DNA of 19,093 nucleotides from CAWJHE01 sp964614855 (GCA_964614855.1 CAZTMX010000035.1:1-19093); one strand, 5' to 3'; positions 6,067 to 14,534 are shown, numbered from the stretch's first letter. Numbers and translations: made by a program. Notes: generated from the sequence alone by a model not told the origin.

Positions 6067-8730
6067 ATGGAAAAAAACAACTATCTCAATAAGCTCCTCT
6101 CCGAGACAGCCATTACACGACGAAGCTTTTTGAAGTGGAGCGCTGCTCTGGGAGGCGCTACCGCGATGACCGGTGGTTTGCAACAGGGTTTCCGCAAGGC
6201 TGCGGCCCTGGCGGAAGGTGAGCCCAAGGGGGAATGGGTTTCTGCTGCCTGCTGGCATGACTGCGGCAGTAAAGGTCACAACAAAGTTTGGGTGGTCGAC
6301 GGCGTGCCGATGTACCAAAAAACCGACGACACCATTGAAGATACTCCCGATAACCCACAATTAAAGGCATGCGCGAAAGGCCGTGCACAACGTGATCATT
6401 TGCTTTCCCCAACCCGTCTGAAATACCCCATGAAACGCAAGAACTGGGAACCTGGTGGCGGCAAGAAAGAGCTGCGCGGCCAGGATGAATGGGTGCGCAT
6501 TTCCTGGGAAGAAGCCCTGGATATCGTAGCCAGCGAGCTGCAGCGCATCAAAGATAAATACGGCAACAAGGCCATCCTGAGCATCCGCTCCGGTGAGCCG
6601 ACTGTCCGGTTGCTTAATGCTTTTGGTGGTTTTGTGGACGGTTGGGGCGAGCACTCCGGAGGTACCTTCTCGGCAGCCTGGCACACCGGTTGGGGCATTC
6701 CCTTCTCTGAGCTAGATAACGACCGCATTGACCTGCGTAATTCGCAATTGATCGTACTCTGGGCATCCAACCCGGCATGGAGCCGCCTGGGTCAACCATC
6801 TTATGACCTGATCCAATACAAAAAAGCCGGCGCCAAGATTATCGTGATTGATCCTTTCTTCAGTGCATCTGCTGAAGTCTTTGCCGATGAGTGGATCCCC
6901 ATCCGCCCAGCAACGGATACCCCCATGCTGCTGGCGATGAGCCATGTACTGCTCACCGAAGACGATCCCGAGACCAACCCCCTGATCGACTGGGATTTCC
7001 TCAACCGCTGCACAGTGGGTTTTGATAAAGACCACATGCCCGACGGCGCAGATCCAAAAGAAAACTACAAGGATTACGTGCTGGGCGAGTTGGACGGTAT
7101 CCCTAAAACCCCCGAATGGGCTTGTGAAATCTGCGGCGTACCGCCGGAGAAAATCCGCTGGCTGGCGCGCGAGATTGCATCCACTGACCGTGTAGCCATC
7201 AAGTTCTCCCCTGCACCTGCACGTGCCAACAACGCCGACCACCTGCCCCAGGCGATCTTGAGCTTTGGCGCCATGACCGGTCACATGGGCAAATCCGGCA
7301 GCCAGGTGGGTCACGACTGGGGCCACACCCAGCTTTCTCAGGGCAACCCGTTGGTCACCGGAGGCTGGTTCCTGGATCTGACATACGTACGCGGAGAGCG
7401 CAGGGAAAACCCGTTATCCTCCGGTTTCTACGGCTACTTCGGTTCCTTCTGGCGTAACGAACGCTTTGAAGACGATGATGTCTACTTGATTAACTTCAAT
7501 GAGCTTTGGCATGCTGTCAACGTGGGCGAATGCACCGTTGGTTACAACAAGAAACGCCCCTTGAACATTCAGTGCTATATCAGCTCAAATAACAACAAGA
7601 TGAACCAGTTCCCTGGCTCTACCGAAGCTATTTCTGCGCTGCGCAAGATGGAATTTGTCATGTGCCAGAACCTGGTCTTCAATCCATCGGCAGAATACGC
7701 CGACATCGTCCTGCCGGTGACTTCCTACTGGGAACGCTACGGTTACGTGCGCATGGGCTACCGCGAGACCATCGAATGGAACAGCCAGGTTATGCAGCCG
7801 TACTTTGAGTGCAAGGATGATACATGGATCAGCGAAGAGCTCGGCAAGCGCTTGGGTCTCAACCTGCCTGAGATCGTCCCCTGCTCAGAAAAACAAAATG
7901 TATTCGATCACATCCAGGCCTGCCAGGTGATCACAAAAGATGGCAAAGGCTGGGAACCCCTGGTCACCATCACCGAAGACGATATGAAGGAGTTTGGCTT
8001 CGAAGGTAAGGTGCAGCAAGGACGCATCCCATTGAAAGAATTCAAGGAAAAAGGCATCTACCACGTCGAACGCTACCCCGGTGATCCTTACGAGCACATT
8101 CCTTACAAGGCCTTCCGCGAAGATCCCGAAAATAACCCGCGCCAGACCCCCAGCGGCAAGCTGGAAATCCACTGCCAGTCTTACGCAGATTATGTCAAGA
8201 ATTGCGGTTGGAATGAGATCTCGCCCATCGCCAAGTATGTACCACCCCTGGAAGGTTATGAAGATACTTTCTCGGATTGGGAGAACAAAGTCAAGGGCGA
8301 TTATCCGCTGCAGCAATTTGACTTGCACCTGCTGCGCCGCGTTCACTCGATCTTCCACACCGATCCCTGGCTGCGTGAAGCATTCCACCAGACAACCTGG
8401 ATGAACCCCATCGATGCAGAGGAACGCGGGATCAAAGACGGCGATACGATCGTGATCAGCAGCAAGCACGGCAAAGTCATGCGCATCGTTACCGTTTCGA
8501 ACCGTATTATTCCCGGTGCGGTGGCTGTAGGCCAGGGCTCCTGGATCGATATGGATGAAGAAACCGGTATTGATAAAGGCGGCTGCGTCAACGTACTACA
8601 CGGCTCCATCTCCACCGGTCAGGGTCACATGGGGTTGAATACAACAAATGTTCAGGTGGAAAAGTGGCAAGGTGAGCCGATGAAAAACGACTACCAGCTC
8701 CCACCGCTTGTCCCCTTGAAGGAGGCATAA
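6067..8730 (+). CDS. DmsA-like Tat-exported molybdopterin oxidoreductase, catalytic subunit
   Basis: Catalytic subunit of a DMSO-reductase-family enzyme carrying bis-MGD molybdenum and normally an FS0 [4Fe-4S] cluster. The N-terminus has a twin-arginine signal (TRRSFLKWSAALGG, Arg18-Arg19), so it is folded with cofactor and exported. The FS0 region reads CWHDCGSKG with a further Cys102 in KACAKGR: Cys62 and Cys66 are present, but the expected third ligand is Gly70. RLKYPMKR (117-124) and the DEWIPIRP block (274-281) are typical of the family. Ser197 in GEHSGGT aligns with the molybdenum-ligand Ser of DmsA. The C-terminal MGD-binding part holds TPSGKLEIHCQ (694-704) and DKGGCVNVL (836-844). 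The 887-residue length fits the larger members. A rather distant AGGAG (12-base spacing) precedes the ATG. The substrate is unknown; S- or N-oxides are the family precedent. Confidence 0.95.
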   Translation: MEKNNYLNKLLSETAITRRSFLKWSAALGGATAMTGGLQQGFRKAAALAEGEPKGEWVSAACWHDCGSKGHNKVWVVDGVPMYQKTDDTIEDTPDNPQLKACAKGRAQRDHLLSPTRLKYPMKRKNWEPGGGKKELRGQDEWVRISWEEALDIVASELQRIKDKYGNKAILSIRSGEPTVRLLNAFGGFVDGWGEHSGGTFSAAWHTGWGIPFSELDNDRIDLRNSQLIVLWASNPAWSRLGQPSYDLIQYKKAGAKIIVIDPFFSASAEVFADEWIPIRPATDTPMLLAMSHVLLTEDDPETNPLIDWDFLNRCTVGFDKDHMPDGADPKENYKDYVLGELDGIPKTPEWACEICGVPPEKIRWLAREIASTDRVAIKFSPAPARANNADHLPQAILSFGAMTGHMGKSGSQVGHDWGHTQLSQGNPLVTGGWFLDLTYVRGERRENPLSSGFYGYFGSFWRNERFEDDDVYLINFNELWHAVNVGECTVGYNKKRPLNIQCYISSNNNKMNQFPGSTEAISALRKMEFVMCQNLVFNPSAEYADIVLPVTSYWERYGYVRMGYRETIEWNSQVMQPYFECKDDTWISEELGKRLGLNLPEIVPCSEKQNVFDHIQACQVITKDGKGWEPLVTITEDDMKEFGFEGKVQQGRIPLKEFKEKGIYHVERYPGDPYEHIPYKAFREDPENNPRQTPSGKLEIHCQSYADYVKNCGWNEISPIAKYVPPLEGYEDTFSDWENKVKGDYPLQQFDLHLLRRVHSIFHTDPWLREAFHQTTWMNPIDAEERGIKDGDTIVISSKHGKVMRIVTVSNRIIPGAVAVGQGSWIDMDEETGIDKGGCVNVLHGSISTGQGHMGLNTTNVQVEKWQGEPMKNDYQLPPLVPLKEA

Positions 8731-8731
8731 A

Positions 8732-9364
8732 ATGGCAAAACAAATGGCTTTTTATTTTGACAACAGCGCCTGCATCGGCTGTAAAGCCTGCCAGATCGCG
8801 TGTAAAGACAAGAAGAACAACCCCTTGGGCGTCAATTTCCGCCGCGTGGTGGAATATGGCGGCGGCTCCTGGGCGCCGCACCCTGTGCACAAAGGCGTTG
8901 TAGTTCCGGTCAACTTCTTTGGTTACTACATTTCTGTAGCCTGTATGCACTGTGAAAAACCGATCTGTGTGGAAGTCTGCCCGTCCGGCGCTATGCACAA
9001 GCGTGCTGAAGATGGTTTGGTGGTTGTGGATCAGAGCAAATGCCTGGGCTGCCGTCTGTGCGAACAGGCCTGCCCATATGCTGCCCCGCAATTCAACGAA
9101 GACCTGGGTGTAATGTCTAAATGCGATATGTGTGAAGACCTGCTGGCCCAGGGTCTGAACCCGGCTTGTGTCGATAGCTGCCCGCAGCGCGCCCTGAAAG
9201 TTGGTGAGCTGGAAGAGCTGCGCGCCCAATACGGTGCTGTAGATGCTATAGAACCGCTCCCGAAGGCAAGTTACACGCTTCCCTCGGTCGTCATCACACC
9301 CCATCCCAAGGCTCAATGGCCGGGTGAGGGTACCGGTAAGATTATGAATCCCTCGGAGGTGTAG
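8732..9364 (+). CDS. DmsB-like electron-transfer subunit with four [4Fe-4S] motifs
   Basis: Carries electrons between the membrane anchor and the catalytic subunit. All sixteen cysteine ligands are visible: C14/17/20/24 (CIGCKACQIAC), C71/74/79/83 (CMHCEKPICVEVC), C104/107/110/114 (CLGCRLCEQACPYAAPQ) and C131/134/146/150. The 210 residues match DmsB and relatives. It has no signal of its own, so export together with the Tat-bearing catalytic subunit is inferred. It starts one base after the catalytic subunit stop, with GGAGG inside that gene's end. The tail after about residue 165 is Pro-rich and not obviously part of a cluster domain. Confidence 0.96.
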   Translation: MAKQMAFYFDNSACIGCKACQIACKDKKNNPLGVNFRRVVEYGGGSWAPHPVHKGVVVPVNFFGYYISVACMHCEKPICVEVCPSGAMHKRAEDGLVVVDQSKCLGCRLCEQACPYAAPQFNEDLGVMSKCDMCEDLLAQGLNPACVDSCPQRALKVGELEELRAQYGAVDAIEPLPKASYTLPSVVITPHPKAQWPGEGTGKIMNPSEV

Positions 9365-9365
9365 T

Positions 9366-10289
9366 GTGGATACGAGTGAACTGGCTCTTGTCTTCTTTTC
9401 GATCCTGGCGCAACTGGCTGTTGGATCCTTCCTGGTGCTTGGCGTGGTGACCTGGCTGGCGGAACGTAAAGCCGGCAAGGAACAGGCCGACCAGTTGGCT
9501 GGTTGGGGCTGGTGGGCGATCCTGGTTGTGATGGTGCTGGCATTAATTGCCTCGCTGACCCACCTGGGTAATGTTATGAACGCCTACCTTTCCATCCTGA
9601 ACCTTGGCTCTGCCTGGCTGAGCCGTGAAATCCTGTTCGCCTTGCTTTTCACCGGTTTCCTGGCGCTGCTTGTGCTGATGAAGTGGAGGAAAATCGGCTC
9701 TGCTTCAGCGCAGATGGCGGTGTGGGTGCTGGGAGCTTTATCGGGCATCGCCCTGGTATACAGCATGAGCATGATCTACCGCTATATCCGCACCCAACCC
9801 GCCTGGGCTGATTTCAATACCACCCTGACCTTCTTTGTCACCGCCCTGCTTTTAGGTGTGTTGGGCGCTGGTGTGATCTTGATCGCTAACTACCTGGGCG
9901 CTAAGAAGCTAGATGCAGAATGCAAAGAAACGCAGTGCACCCTGGTGCGTTCTGCGCTGCAAGGCATCGCCATCGCAGCCATCGTGTTCTTGGGTGTGGA
10001 GCTGATTGCGCTGCCGGTATACCTGACCAACCTGTCGCTCGACGCTGAAGGCGGCGCAAAGACAGCCAGCATGATCATGACTGAGTTTGGCTCAATGCTC
10101 ACCGTACGCCTGGTGTTGGTCTTCTTGGGCGCTGGTGTGTTGGCAGCTTATATCTTCAAAACCGCAGCCAACAAGGGCAAAGAAAAAATGGCCGGCAACC
10201 TGGTTTACCTGGCGTTTGTTCTGGTTTTGGTAGCCGAACTTTTAGGAAGATTTATCTTCTATGTTGCCAATGTCCGTGTTGGCCTGTAA
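9366..10289 (+). CDS. DmsC-like membrane anchor subunit
   Basis: Anchors the enzyme and oxidises quinol to feed electrons to the ferredoxin subunit. Eight hydrophobic segments are visible at roughly 6-30, 48-70, 87-105, 115-136, 152-175, 196-219, 243-265 and 277-300, as in DmsC. His66 in SLTHLGN matches the quinol-site His known in DmsC, and ELLGRFIFY (291-299) is a typical last-helix motif. Start is GTG at 9366, one base after the previous stop, with GGAGGT at good distance; an ATG start is not available nearby. No haem-ligand pattern of the NarI type is evident, so menaquinol oxidation without haem is likely. Confidence 0.93.
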   Translation: MDTSELALVFFSILAQLAVGSFLVLGVVTWLAERKAGKEQADQLAGWGWWAILVVMVLALIASLTHLGNVMNAYLSILNLGSAWLSREILFALLFTGFLALLVLMKWRKIGSASAQMAVWVLGALSGIALVYSMSMIYRYIRTQPAWADFNTTLTFFVTALLLGVLGAGVILIANYLGAKKLDAECKETQCTLVRSALQGIAIAAIVFLGVELIALPVYLTNLSLDAEGGAKTASMIMTEFGSMLTVRLVLVFLGAGVLAAYIFKTAANKGKEKMAGNLVYLAFVLVLVAELLGRFIFYVANVRVGL

Positions 10290-10313
10290 TTTCTGCTGTT
10301 GATAAGCGAACTC

Positions 10314-10338
10314 TGGGGAGGCTGTACAAGCCTCCCCA
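10314..10338 (+). terminator. Intra-operon hairpin between membrane anchor and TorD genes
   Basis: TGGGGAGGCT, loop GTACA, AGCCTCCCCA: a perfect 10-bp GC-rich stem, followed by ATCTTCCGTTTAG. It lies between the structural genes and the chaperone gene, whose ATG is 24 bases downstream. The U-tract is poor, so it may act as a partial terminator or as a 3' stabiliser that sets the ratio of enzyme to chaperone. Confidence 0.6.
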
Positions 10339-10361
10339 TCTTCCGTTTAGAAGGTGGTTGT

Positions 10362-11063
10362 ATGTCTTATTTGGCTGATCGTGAAAAACTTGCACCGGTT
10401 TTGGCTGGAGAGGTCTTATTTCTGGGTTTGCTAGGAAAAATGATCTTTACCTATCCTGACCCAAAAACCGATACCAGGAAATGGTTTGAGTTTGCCCTTT
10501 CCCAGGAATTATTTGATGAGACGCCGTTTGCGGCGGATCAAGCAGATGTCCAGGCGGGGATGGCGCTGCTGCGCAAGTGGACAGCAGAGAATAAGCTGCG
10601 TCCTATCGAAGATGTGATGCTGGATTTGCAGGCGGATAACACCTATTTATTTGCCTGTATTGGCAAGATCACTGCGCCCCCCTGGGAATCGGTGTACTTC
10701 AATAAAAAACGCCTGACAAACCAGGAGCAAATGCTTCAAGTACGAACCTGGTACAGGAAATACGGGCTGGTAGCGGAGCGTTTATATCTCGAATCGGATG
10801 ATCACATCGGGCTGGAGTTGCTTTTTGTGGCGCATCTTGCCAGCCAGGCACTCAAAGCTGAAGAAGCTGGCAATGACGAAAAATATACCGAGCTAGTAGA
10901 CGCTCAAGCGAATTTCCTGCGAAAGCATTTGCTGCTGTGGGGTGGCATCTGGTGTGAGCAAGTATTAAAATTCAGTAAAACCGATTATTATCGCGGCCTG
11001 GCGCTGGCGATAAAAGGCGCGCTGGCTGAATTGGGAAAGGTTTTTGAAATAGAAGTTAGCTAG
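10362..11063 (+). CDS. TorD/DmsD-family redox enzyme maturation chaperone
   Basis: These all-helical cytoplasmic proteins bind the twin-arginine signal and the apo-molybdoenzyme until cofactor insertion is complete. The 233 residues show the family motifs: APPWESVYF (105-113), ESDDHIGLEL (144-153) and the late FLRKHLLLWGGIWCE (185-199). The ATG at 10362 is preferred, with AAGGTGG upstream; a TTG 63 bases earlier in the same frame would start before the hairpin and translate through it. It almost surely serves the DmsA-like protein of this operon. Confidence 0.92.
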   Translation: MSYLADREKLAPVLAGEVLFLGLLGKMIFTYPDPKTDTRKWFEFALSQELFDETPFAADQADVQAGMALLRKWTAENKLRPIEDVMLDLQADNTYLFACIGKITAPPWESVYFNKKRLTNQEQMLQVRTWYRKYGLVAERLYLESDDHIGLELLFVAHLASQALKAEEAGNDEKYTELVDAQANFLRKHLLLWGGIWCEQVLKFSKTDYYRGLALAIKGALAELGKVFEIEVS

Positions 11064-11078
11064 GACGGAGAAGTATCC

Positions 11079-12284
11079 GTGGACTTTATTTCGGTTGTGG
11101 AGCGAATTTCTTCCGTATCTGACCAACCCATCCGGTTGCAGCAGAAACGTTGTTTGCGCGCTATAGACAGGCGCAGTACCTGTGATCTTTGCGCTGCTGC
11201 CTGCCCGGTGGATGCCATCACCATCGATCCTCTTCCGGATCTGAATATCGAAAAATGCCAGGCATGCGGTTTGTGCCTGCGGGTATGTCCTACCGGTGCA
11301 TTTTCCGGTGAAGACGGCATCAGTGAGCTCTTTCGCTGCTTCCAAGTAATGGACAAGGCTGAAACAGTTGAGATTTGCTGCGGGCAGCATCCATTTCCAC
11401 ATCAGGGACCCGTAGATCAGCAGGTTGTATTAAGAACGCGAGGCTGCCTGGCAAACCTGGGCCCTTCGGTCTACCTGGGTTTGTTCAAAATGGGTGTCGC
11501 GAGAATTTCGCTGCGTCTGGACGCTTGTAATGCGTGTAGAATTAGCAAAGCTCAAGAATATATCCTCCAGGCTGCGCAGGATGCAAATTTGCTGTTTTTG
11601 GGAGAAGCGAACGCCCCCATTGTTTCCATCGTCAAAGACTGTGAACCTGGCTGGCATTCCCGCCCGGTGATCGACGTCAAGAACCCGCCCATGAACCGCA
11701 GGAGCTTTTTTAATGCCTTTTCACGCAGCAGCATGCGCCTGGTGGGCCAGGTGATCAATGATCCGCATGCAGCGAACGACTGGGAGAAGGGACCTTCACC
11801 TGAGCGGCGGCGCATGGGTAATGCCCTGCCGCTGTACCCCGAATTATTTTGCTCAGAAAAATGGCCGGTTATAAACCAGGTTTTCCCATTGTCTGATGCG
11901 CGTGTCAATGATGCCTGTACGGCATGCGGCGTTTGTGCTTCGATGTGTCCCACCGGCGCCTTGGAATTTGAAATCGATAAAGAAGAAACACAATTCTTGC
12001 TTCGATTTTCATCCAAGAATTGTACCGGCTGTGGTATTTGCGTGGACTACTGTGCATCAGAAGCAATCAGCATCTTGAAGGGGGATGAAGCACCAGCAGA
12101 TGGTTTGCCAGATATGGCCTTTGAAGAGCAGGTTCTGATCCATGGAGAGCTCCAGCGGTGCGAACGCTGCCATGCTTTTTTTGCCAGGTCGCTTGATGGT
12201 GTAGCCGACCCTGTCGAAGCGTTGTGCCCGTTATGTGAGTTTCGCAGAACCAATCCCTTTGGTTCGATCATGCCTCATAAATAA
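11079..12284 (+). CDS. Soluble polyferredoxin (four 4Fe-4S motifs) of the molybdoenzyme operon
   Basis: The 401 residues carry two ferredoxin pairs. N-terminal: C25-x9-C35xxC38xxxC42 and C60xxC63xxC66xxxC70. C-terminal: C280/283/286/290 (CTACGVCASMCPTGALEF) and C315/318/321/325. Between them is a domain with Cys100-Cys101, Cys123, a CNAC pair (150/153) and Cys188. It resembles the central domains of accessory 4Fe-4S proteins near dehydrogenases and hydrogenases, where CLxxL...CxxC patterns recur. Residues 205-214 (MNRRSFFNAF) look like a Tat signal but lie mid-protein. A last C361xxC364 / C383xxC386 set could bind zinc. Start is GTG at 11079 with GGAG eight bases upstream, 15 bases after the TorD stop. 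Its role (electron input, maturation or bifurcation partner) is not known. Confidence 0.9.
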   Translation: MDFISVVERISSVSDQPIRLQQKRCLRAIDRRSTCDLCAAACPVDAITIDPLPDLNIEKCQACGLCLRVCPTGAFSGEDGISELFRCFQVMDKAETVEICCGQHPFPHQGPVDQQVVLRTRGCLANLGPSVYLGLFKMGVARISLRLDACNACRISKAQEYILQAAQDANLLFLGEANAPIVSIVKDCEPGWHSRPVIDVKNPPMNRRSFFNAFSRSSMRLVGQVINDPHAANDWEKGPSPERRRMGNALPLYPELFCSEKWPVINQVFPLSDARVNDACTACGVCASMCPTGALEFEIDKEETQFLLRFSSKNCTGCGICVDYCASEAISILKGDEAPADGLPDMAFEEQVLIHGELQRCERCHAFFARSLDGVADPVEALCPLCEFRRTNPFGSIMPHK

Positions 12285-12296
12285 ACGTATCTTAAC

Positions 12297-12325
12297 TTGA
12301 CACCAGCCACTTAAAACTGTAATCT
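12297..12325 (+). promoter_or_regulatory. Candidate promoter of the HEAT-Usp unit
   Basis: A perfect TTGACA (12297-12302) is followed after 17 bases by TAATCT (12320-12325), a modest -10. A second TTGACA (12382-12387) lies 85 bases downstream, but the only good -10 near it, TATGAT (12400-12405), is just 12 bases away. Confidence 0.4.
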
Positions 12326-12408
12326 TAATATAGAGAAACACGCAGTTGTTAATCAGCAGCGTTGTGTCTGGCAACGGAAACTTGACAAAGATATGGGGGT
12401 ATGATTTC

Positions 12409-12520
12409 CGAAGCCGTGGATAACCTGGGCGCATGGGATGCTGGCTGGTAAAACTTCCTCCATCCCTACCGGCTTCGAAAACAGCCCCTTCATATGGGAA
12501 CCGCTCGATTCTTGCGGTTC
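12409..12520 (+). promoter_or_regulatory. Leader with nested inverted repeats upstream of the HEAT-repeat gene
   Basis: CGAAGCCG (12409-12416) pairs perfectly with CGGCTTCG (12470-12477). Inside it GGGATG (12435-12440) pairs with CATCCC (12461-12466). Downstream GAACCGC (12498-12504) and GCGGTTC (12514-12520) form a separate 7-bp hairpin, shortly before the AAAGGAGG ribosome site. I could not match it to a riboswitch class that I know. Some of these pairings may be chance. Confidence 0.35.
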
Positions 12521-12547
12521 AGAAGAGACTGGTGAAAGGAGGTCGTC

Positions 12548-13795
12548 ATGTCCCCGACAAAGATCAACACAAACAGACAATCTGTTCAGCGGGCAAATGA
12601 GGCTGTCTTTCGCACACAAGATATCTACGAAGCCCAGGCCTGGAGCGATCTTTCCCAACCGGCAGCGACTAGCCTTCACAAACAGCGCTATAAAACTCAG
12701 GCTAAGATCCTTGACAGGGCAGGGAGCGGCGATATTCACGCTGCTGCAGATGTGATGCATTACTTGAGCTCGAATAATGCAGACTTGCGCATGATGATGC
12801 AATCTGCGCTGCACGATTACCCCGACGCAAAAATTTGGCGTTATCTACTTAATTTCCTGGCACTGTATACCTGGGAAGACGCTTACTGGCATATCGGCCT
12901 GGTGGAACCACCGGCGGAGCGGGCTGAAATGGAATTGCGCTGCGCTGAAATCAACAAGCAAATGGGTGCACAGGCGAAGGAATCGTGTCTGCAGTCTGTG
13001 ATCGAGGTCTTTGCGCTGGATGAATCGGAAAACGAGCGTAAGCAGAAAAACGACTTGCTCTCCACCACCCTGTCGCACAGCGGAGAGATATCCCCCAGGC
13101 TGCCTCCCAGCCAGGCACAGCGCCGGCGGCTGGTGCGATATGCAGCCGTGTACCTTTCGGGTTTACGCGGCGATCCACAGGTGATCCCAATCCTGGAAGA
13201 AATGATTGATGATGCAGAGCTTACATGGAAGGCGCGCGCGGTCCACGCACTGGGTGTCATTAACGATACTCGCTGTGGGCCTGCTTTGCTAAAAGCTCTG
13301 GCAAGTGGGCAACACCCTCTGCACCAGGATGCATCCAGGGTGCTCAACGAGATGGGACCACTGGCGTTGGGGATTTGGGAAGAGGCGCTGCAGCATCCCA
13401 ATTCCCATGTGCGCTGGCATGCGGCAAGGGGTCTGGGTCAAGTCGGCGATACGCGCGGGATTGAGATCCTGGCGGAGGGTCTGGATGATGAAAACCAGGC
13501 AGTCCGCTGGGTGACAGCCCGTGTGCTGGCAAACCTGGATTCCACTGCCATTCCAGCGATCTTGAACGTATTGACCCAACACCGGCTGAGCGAGCCGCTG
13601 CGCCAGGCGGCAAACCATGCCTTGCATGCCATGCCCTCTCGCCTTACCCAGGAGTATTTACAGCCGCTGCTGAAGGCCCTGCACAGCCCGGCTGCCAGCG
13701 TCGAAGTGCCTCACCAGGCTCAATTGCTTTCCCTTCAGTGGAAAAGAATCCATACTGGTCAATCACATCGAAAGGAGGAGTCACATGACATCTGA
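12548..13795 (+). CDS. HEAT-repeat protein
   Basis: A 415-residue soluble protein with no signal peptide or membrane segment. The N-terminal half (1-190) is largely helical, with LLNFLALYTWEDAYWHIG (100-117), and matches no domain I recognise. From about 190 to 375 it has tandem HEAT repeats of the PBS-lyase type, with repeat cores ARAVHALGVINDTRCGPALL (229-248), HAARGLGQVGDTRGIEILAE (291-310) and ARVLANLDSTAIPAIL (324-339). Such repeats form a helical scaffold for protein binding. A strong AAAGGAGG precedes the ATG. The stop overlaps the start of the stress-protein gene by 11 bases, so the two are translationally coupled and may act together. Catalytic function is not indicated. Confidence 0.88.
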   Translation: MSPTKINTNRQSVQRANEAVFRTQDIYEAQAWSDLSQPAATSLHKQRYKTQAKILDRAGSGDIHAAADVMHYLSSNNADLRMMMQSALHDYPDAKIWRYLLNFLALYTWEDAYWHIGLVEPPAERAEMELRCAEINKQMGAQAKESCLQSVIEVFALDESENERKQKNDLLSTTLSHSGEISPRLPPSQAQRRRLVRYAAVYLSGLRGDPQVIPILEEMIDDAELTWKARAVHALGVINDTRCGPALLKALASGQHPLHQDASRVLNEMGPLALGIWEEALQHPNSHVRWHAARGLGQVGDTRGIEILAEGLDDENQAVRWVTARVLANLDSTAIPAILNVLTQHRLSEPLRQAANHALHAMPSRLTQEYLQPLLKALHSPAASVEVPHQAQLLSLQWKRIHTGQSHRKEESHDI

Positions 13796-14534
13796 AACAC
13801 ATTCCAATATCGTTCCCCTGTACATCTTGCTGGCCTATGACGGCTCAAAACATGCTCAGGCTGCAGTGGATCTGCTGCGCAGTCTGCCGCTTAAAAACCC
13901 AATGATCACCTGCCTGGCGGTGATGGGCACNNNNNNNNNNNNNNNNNNNNNNNNNNNNNNNNNNNNNNNNNNNNNNNNNNNNNNNNNNNNNNNNNNNNNN
14001 NNNNNNNNNNNNNNNNNNNNNNNNNNNNNNTTTTCTGGGGTACGCAAAGTGCTCGTCGTGAGCGATGGTTCCGAATATAGCAAACGTGCCATTAACTACC
14101 TTGCACCTCCGCCCACGGATCTAAAACCCCACCTGGCGCTGCCGGATCATGTGGATATGCGTTTGATGTATGTCCTGCCGCCAGAGGTGCCGCCCGAGCT
14201 GGCTACCCGCGCCTGGAATGTCGGCCCAGAAGTGATGTACCCCGTGCCGGCGAAGCCATTGGATTGGGAACGGATTGAGATGGAAGAGGAACGGCAGGGA
14301 AAGGCGATCCTGGCAGAAGGGGAGGCACACCTGCAAGGCGCGGGCTACCAGGTGAAACAAGTGCTGGTGCGCGGTGATGCCGCAACTGAGATTATCGAAT
14401 ATATTCGCCAACACGAGATCGACCTGGTTGTGTGCGGTTCGCGCGGTCTGAACCCGGTAACAAGCTGGCTGCTGGGCAGTGTATCGCGCAAGCTGGTACA
14501 TTATGCGGGCTGCTCAGTTTTGATTGTTAAATAA
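13785..14534 (+). CDS. Universal stress protein with two UspA domains, interrupted by a sequence gap
   Basis: The first UspA domain starts at YILLAYDGSKHAQAAVDLL (13-31) and is cut by the N-run after CLAVMG. The second runs from VRKVLVVSDGSEYSKRAI to the end. It keeps the ATP-binding pattern G218-x2-G221-x9-G231-S232 (CGSRGLNPVTSWLLGS), so this domain is of the nucleotide-binding type. A long insertion (PPEVPPELATRAWNVGPEVM region) follows its second strand. AAAGGAGG in the end of the HEAT gene serves the ATG at 13785. The partner and the stress signal are unknown; coupling to a HEAT scaffold suggests a complex. Confidence 0.92.
   Translation: MTSETHSNIVPLYILLAYDGSKHAQAAVDLLRSLPLKNPMITCLAVMGXXXXXXXXXXXXXXXXXXXXXXXXXXXXXXXXXXFSGVRKVLVVSDGSEYSKRAINYLAPPPTDLKPHLALPDHVDMRLMYVLPPEVPPELATRAWNVGPEVMYPVPAKPLDWERIEMEEERQGKAILAEGEAHLQGAGYQVKQVLVRGDAATEIIEYIRQHEIDLVVCGSRGLNPVTSWLLGSVSRKLVHYAGCSVLIVK
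13931..14030. other. Scaffold gap of 100 N inside the universal stress protein gene
   Basis: There are exactly 100 N. A complete first UspA domain of about 140 residues would need roughly 90 or more residues here, not 33, so the placeholder is too short by perhaps 170-200 bases. Confidence 0.9.

Noticed and set aside
8588..9478. 296-codon minus-strand open frame
   Set aside because: Antisense to the ferredoxin subunit with its sixteen cluster cysteines; a long-frame artefact of GC-skewed codon use.
12382..12405. Second TTGACA with TATGAT as an alternative promoter
   Set aside because: The spacer is 12 bases, too short for normal sigma70 use.
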